NCBI RefSeq assembly: GCF_014836645.1
Contig: NZ_JACSQM010000014.1
Location: forward strand, 1-57,759
Reading direction: 5' to 3'
DNA: 57,759 nt
From: Fictibacillus norfolkensis
Lineage (GTDB): Bacteria; Bacillota; Bacilli; Bacillales; Fictibacillaceae
A model generated the notes under the pieces. That model saw nothing but the letters and a program-made list of their open reading frames with translations. It was not told where the DNA came from and ran no database searches. Of this stretch, positions 57,508 through 57,759 are shown piece after piece (the stretch's first letter is position 1; each line of letters starts with the position of its first letter). The translations under genes and the position numbers were made by a program.

Positions 57508-57536
57508 TTGTACAAGAGCGAAAATGATGGTATATT
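57508..57536 (+). promoter_or_regulatory. rRNA operon promoter P1
   Basis: TTGTAC (57508-57513), 17 nt, TATATT (57531-57536), with T-rich and A-rich tracts just upstream. Confidence 0.8.
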
Positions 57537-57609
57537 ATTCTTCGTCGCAAGGAATACTGACATGTTGATGTGCTTCACATAAACGATTAAATGTTTTTGA
57601 AAAAAGCTG

Positions 57610-57639
57610 TTGACAACGAGGGTTTCGACATGGTAATCT
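57610..57639 (+). promoter_or_regulatory. rRNA operon promoter P2
   Basis: TTGACA (57610-57615), 18 nt, TAATCT (57634-57639). Tandem P1/P2 promoters about 100 bp apart are typical of Bacillus rrn operons. The leader after it contains GTTCTTTGAAAACTGAAC, common before 16S rRNA; the 16S gene itself starts outside the window. Confidence 0.8.
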
Positions 57640-57759
57640 AATAAAGTCGCCAAAACGAGCGGCTAACAAAAATGAAACAAAAAGTTCTTTGAAAACTGAA
57701 CAAAAGAAAATAGGTAAGGAATTAAGAATTAATTCCGTCAGTTTTAAAATCGAGCAAGA

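Overview
This window is a chromosomal segment of a low-GC Gram-positive endospore former in the family Bacillaceae. It carries sporulation genes (gin, yabG, sspF, spoVG, fin, spoVT, yabP, yabQ, spoIIE, yabT) and follows almost gene for gene the Bacillus subtilis block between the rrnA-type and rrnJ-type rRNA operons. The genus cannot be fixed from the sequence; Fictibacillus-like is only a guess. The window opens in the 3' end of a 5S rRNA gene and closes in the promoter and leader of the next rRNA operon.

Layout. 1-113: 5S end and terminator. 114-1010: gene-free, with two members (one degenerate) of a modular repeat family. 1011-8711: gin, a PLP decarboxylase, then tmk-darA-yaaR-holB-ricT-yabA and trmN6-yazA-rsmI. 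9033-10031: abrB on the minus strand, with two tandem Spo0A-box pairs, divergent from a possible small RNA and metS. 10032-19761: metS, tatD, yabE-rnmV-rsmA, yabG, veg, sspF, ispE, purR. 19758-25529: ridA, spoVG, glmU-prs, ctc/rplY, pth, fin. 25820-33958: mfd, spoVT, a MurJ/SpoVB-like flippase, a MazG protein, HU, rqcP. 34305-41424: yabPQ-divIC, yabR, tRNA-Met, spoIIE, yabS-yabT. 41756-45661: tilS-hprT-ftsH. 46291-55258: coaX-hslO, cysK, the folate cluster pabB-pabA-pabC-folP-folB-folK, yazB, dusB. 55367-57291: a short GreA-like protein and lysS.

The genes join housekeeping (translation, tRNA and rRNA modification, replication and repair, nucleotide, folate and CoA supply) to sporulation control. 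Promoter-like sequences match many sigma factors: sigma-A (veg, yabE, purR, glmU, yabR, tRNA-Met, cysK, rrn), sigma-H (spoVG), sigma-B (ctc), sigma-F (gin), sigma-E (yabP), sigma-G (spoVT, sspF), and a 22-bp-spaced Spo0A-type promoter at spoIIE. Compared with B. subtilis (from memory), xpaC-yaaN, yacD and the tRNA-Glu next to tRNA-Met are missing, and an HU gene and a GreA-like gene are extra.

The least explained content is intergenic. First, a family of capped elements: GGGGTATA, then GTCGA exactly 13 nt before five tandem 21-bp degenerate units (105 bp), then (T)ATACCCC. The caps are conserved but the unit sequence changes from locus to locus. There are four intact members and two degraded ones. 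Second, eight copies of a GC-rich palindromic repeat of about 130 bp. Third, a long hairpin that would bury the sspF ribosome-binding site only in read-through transcripts. All coordinates and matches were read by eye; no searches or folding programs were run.
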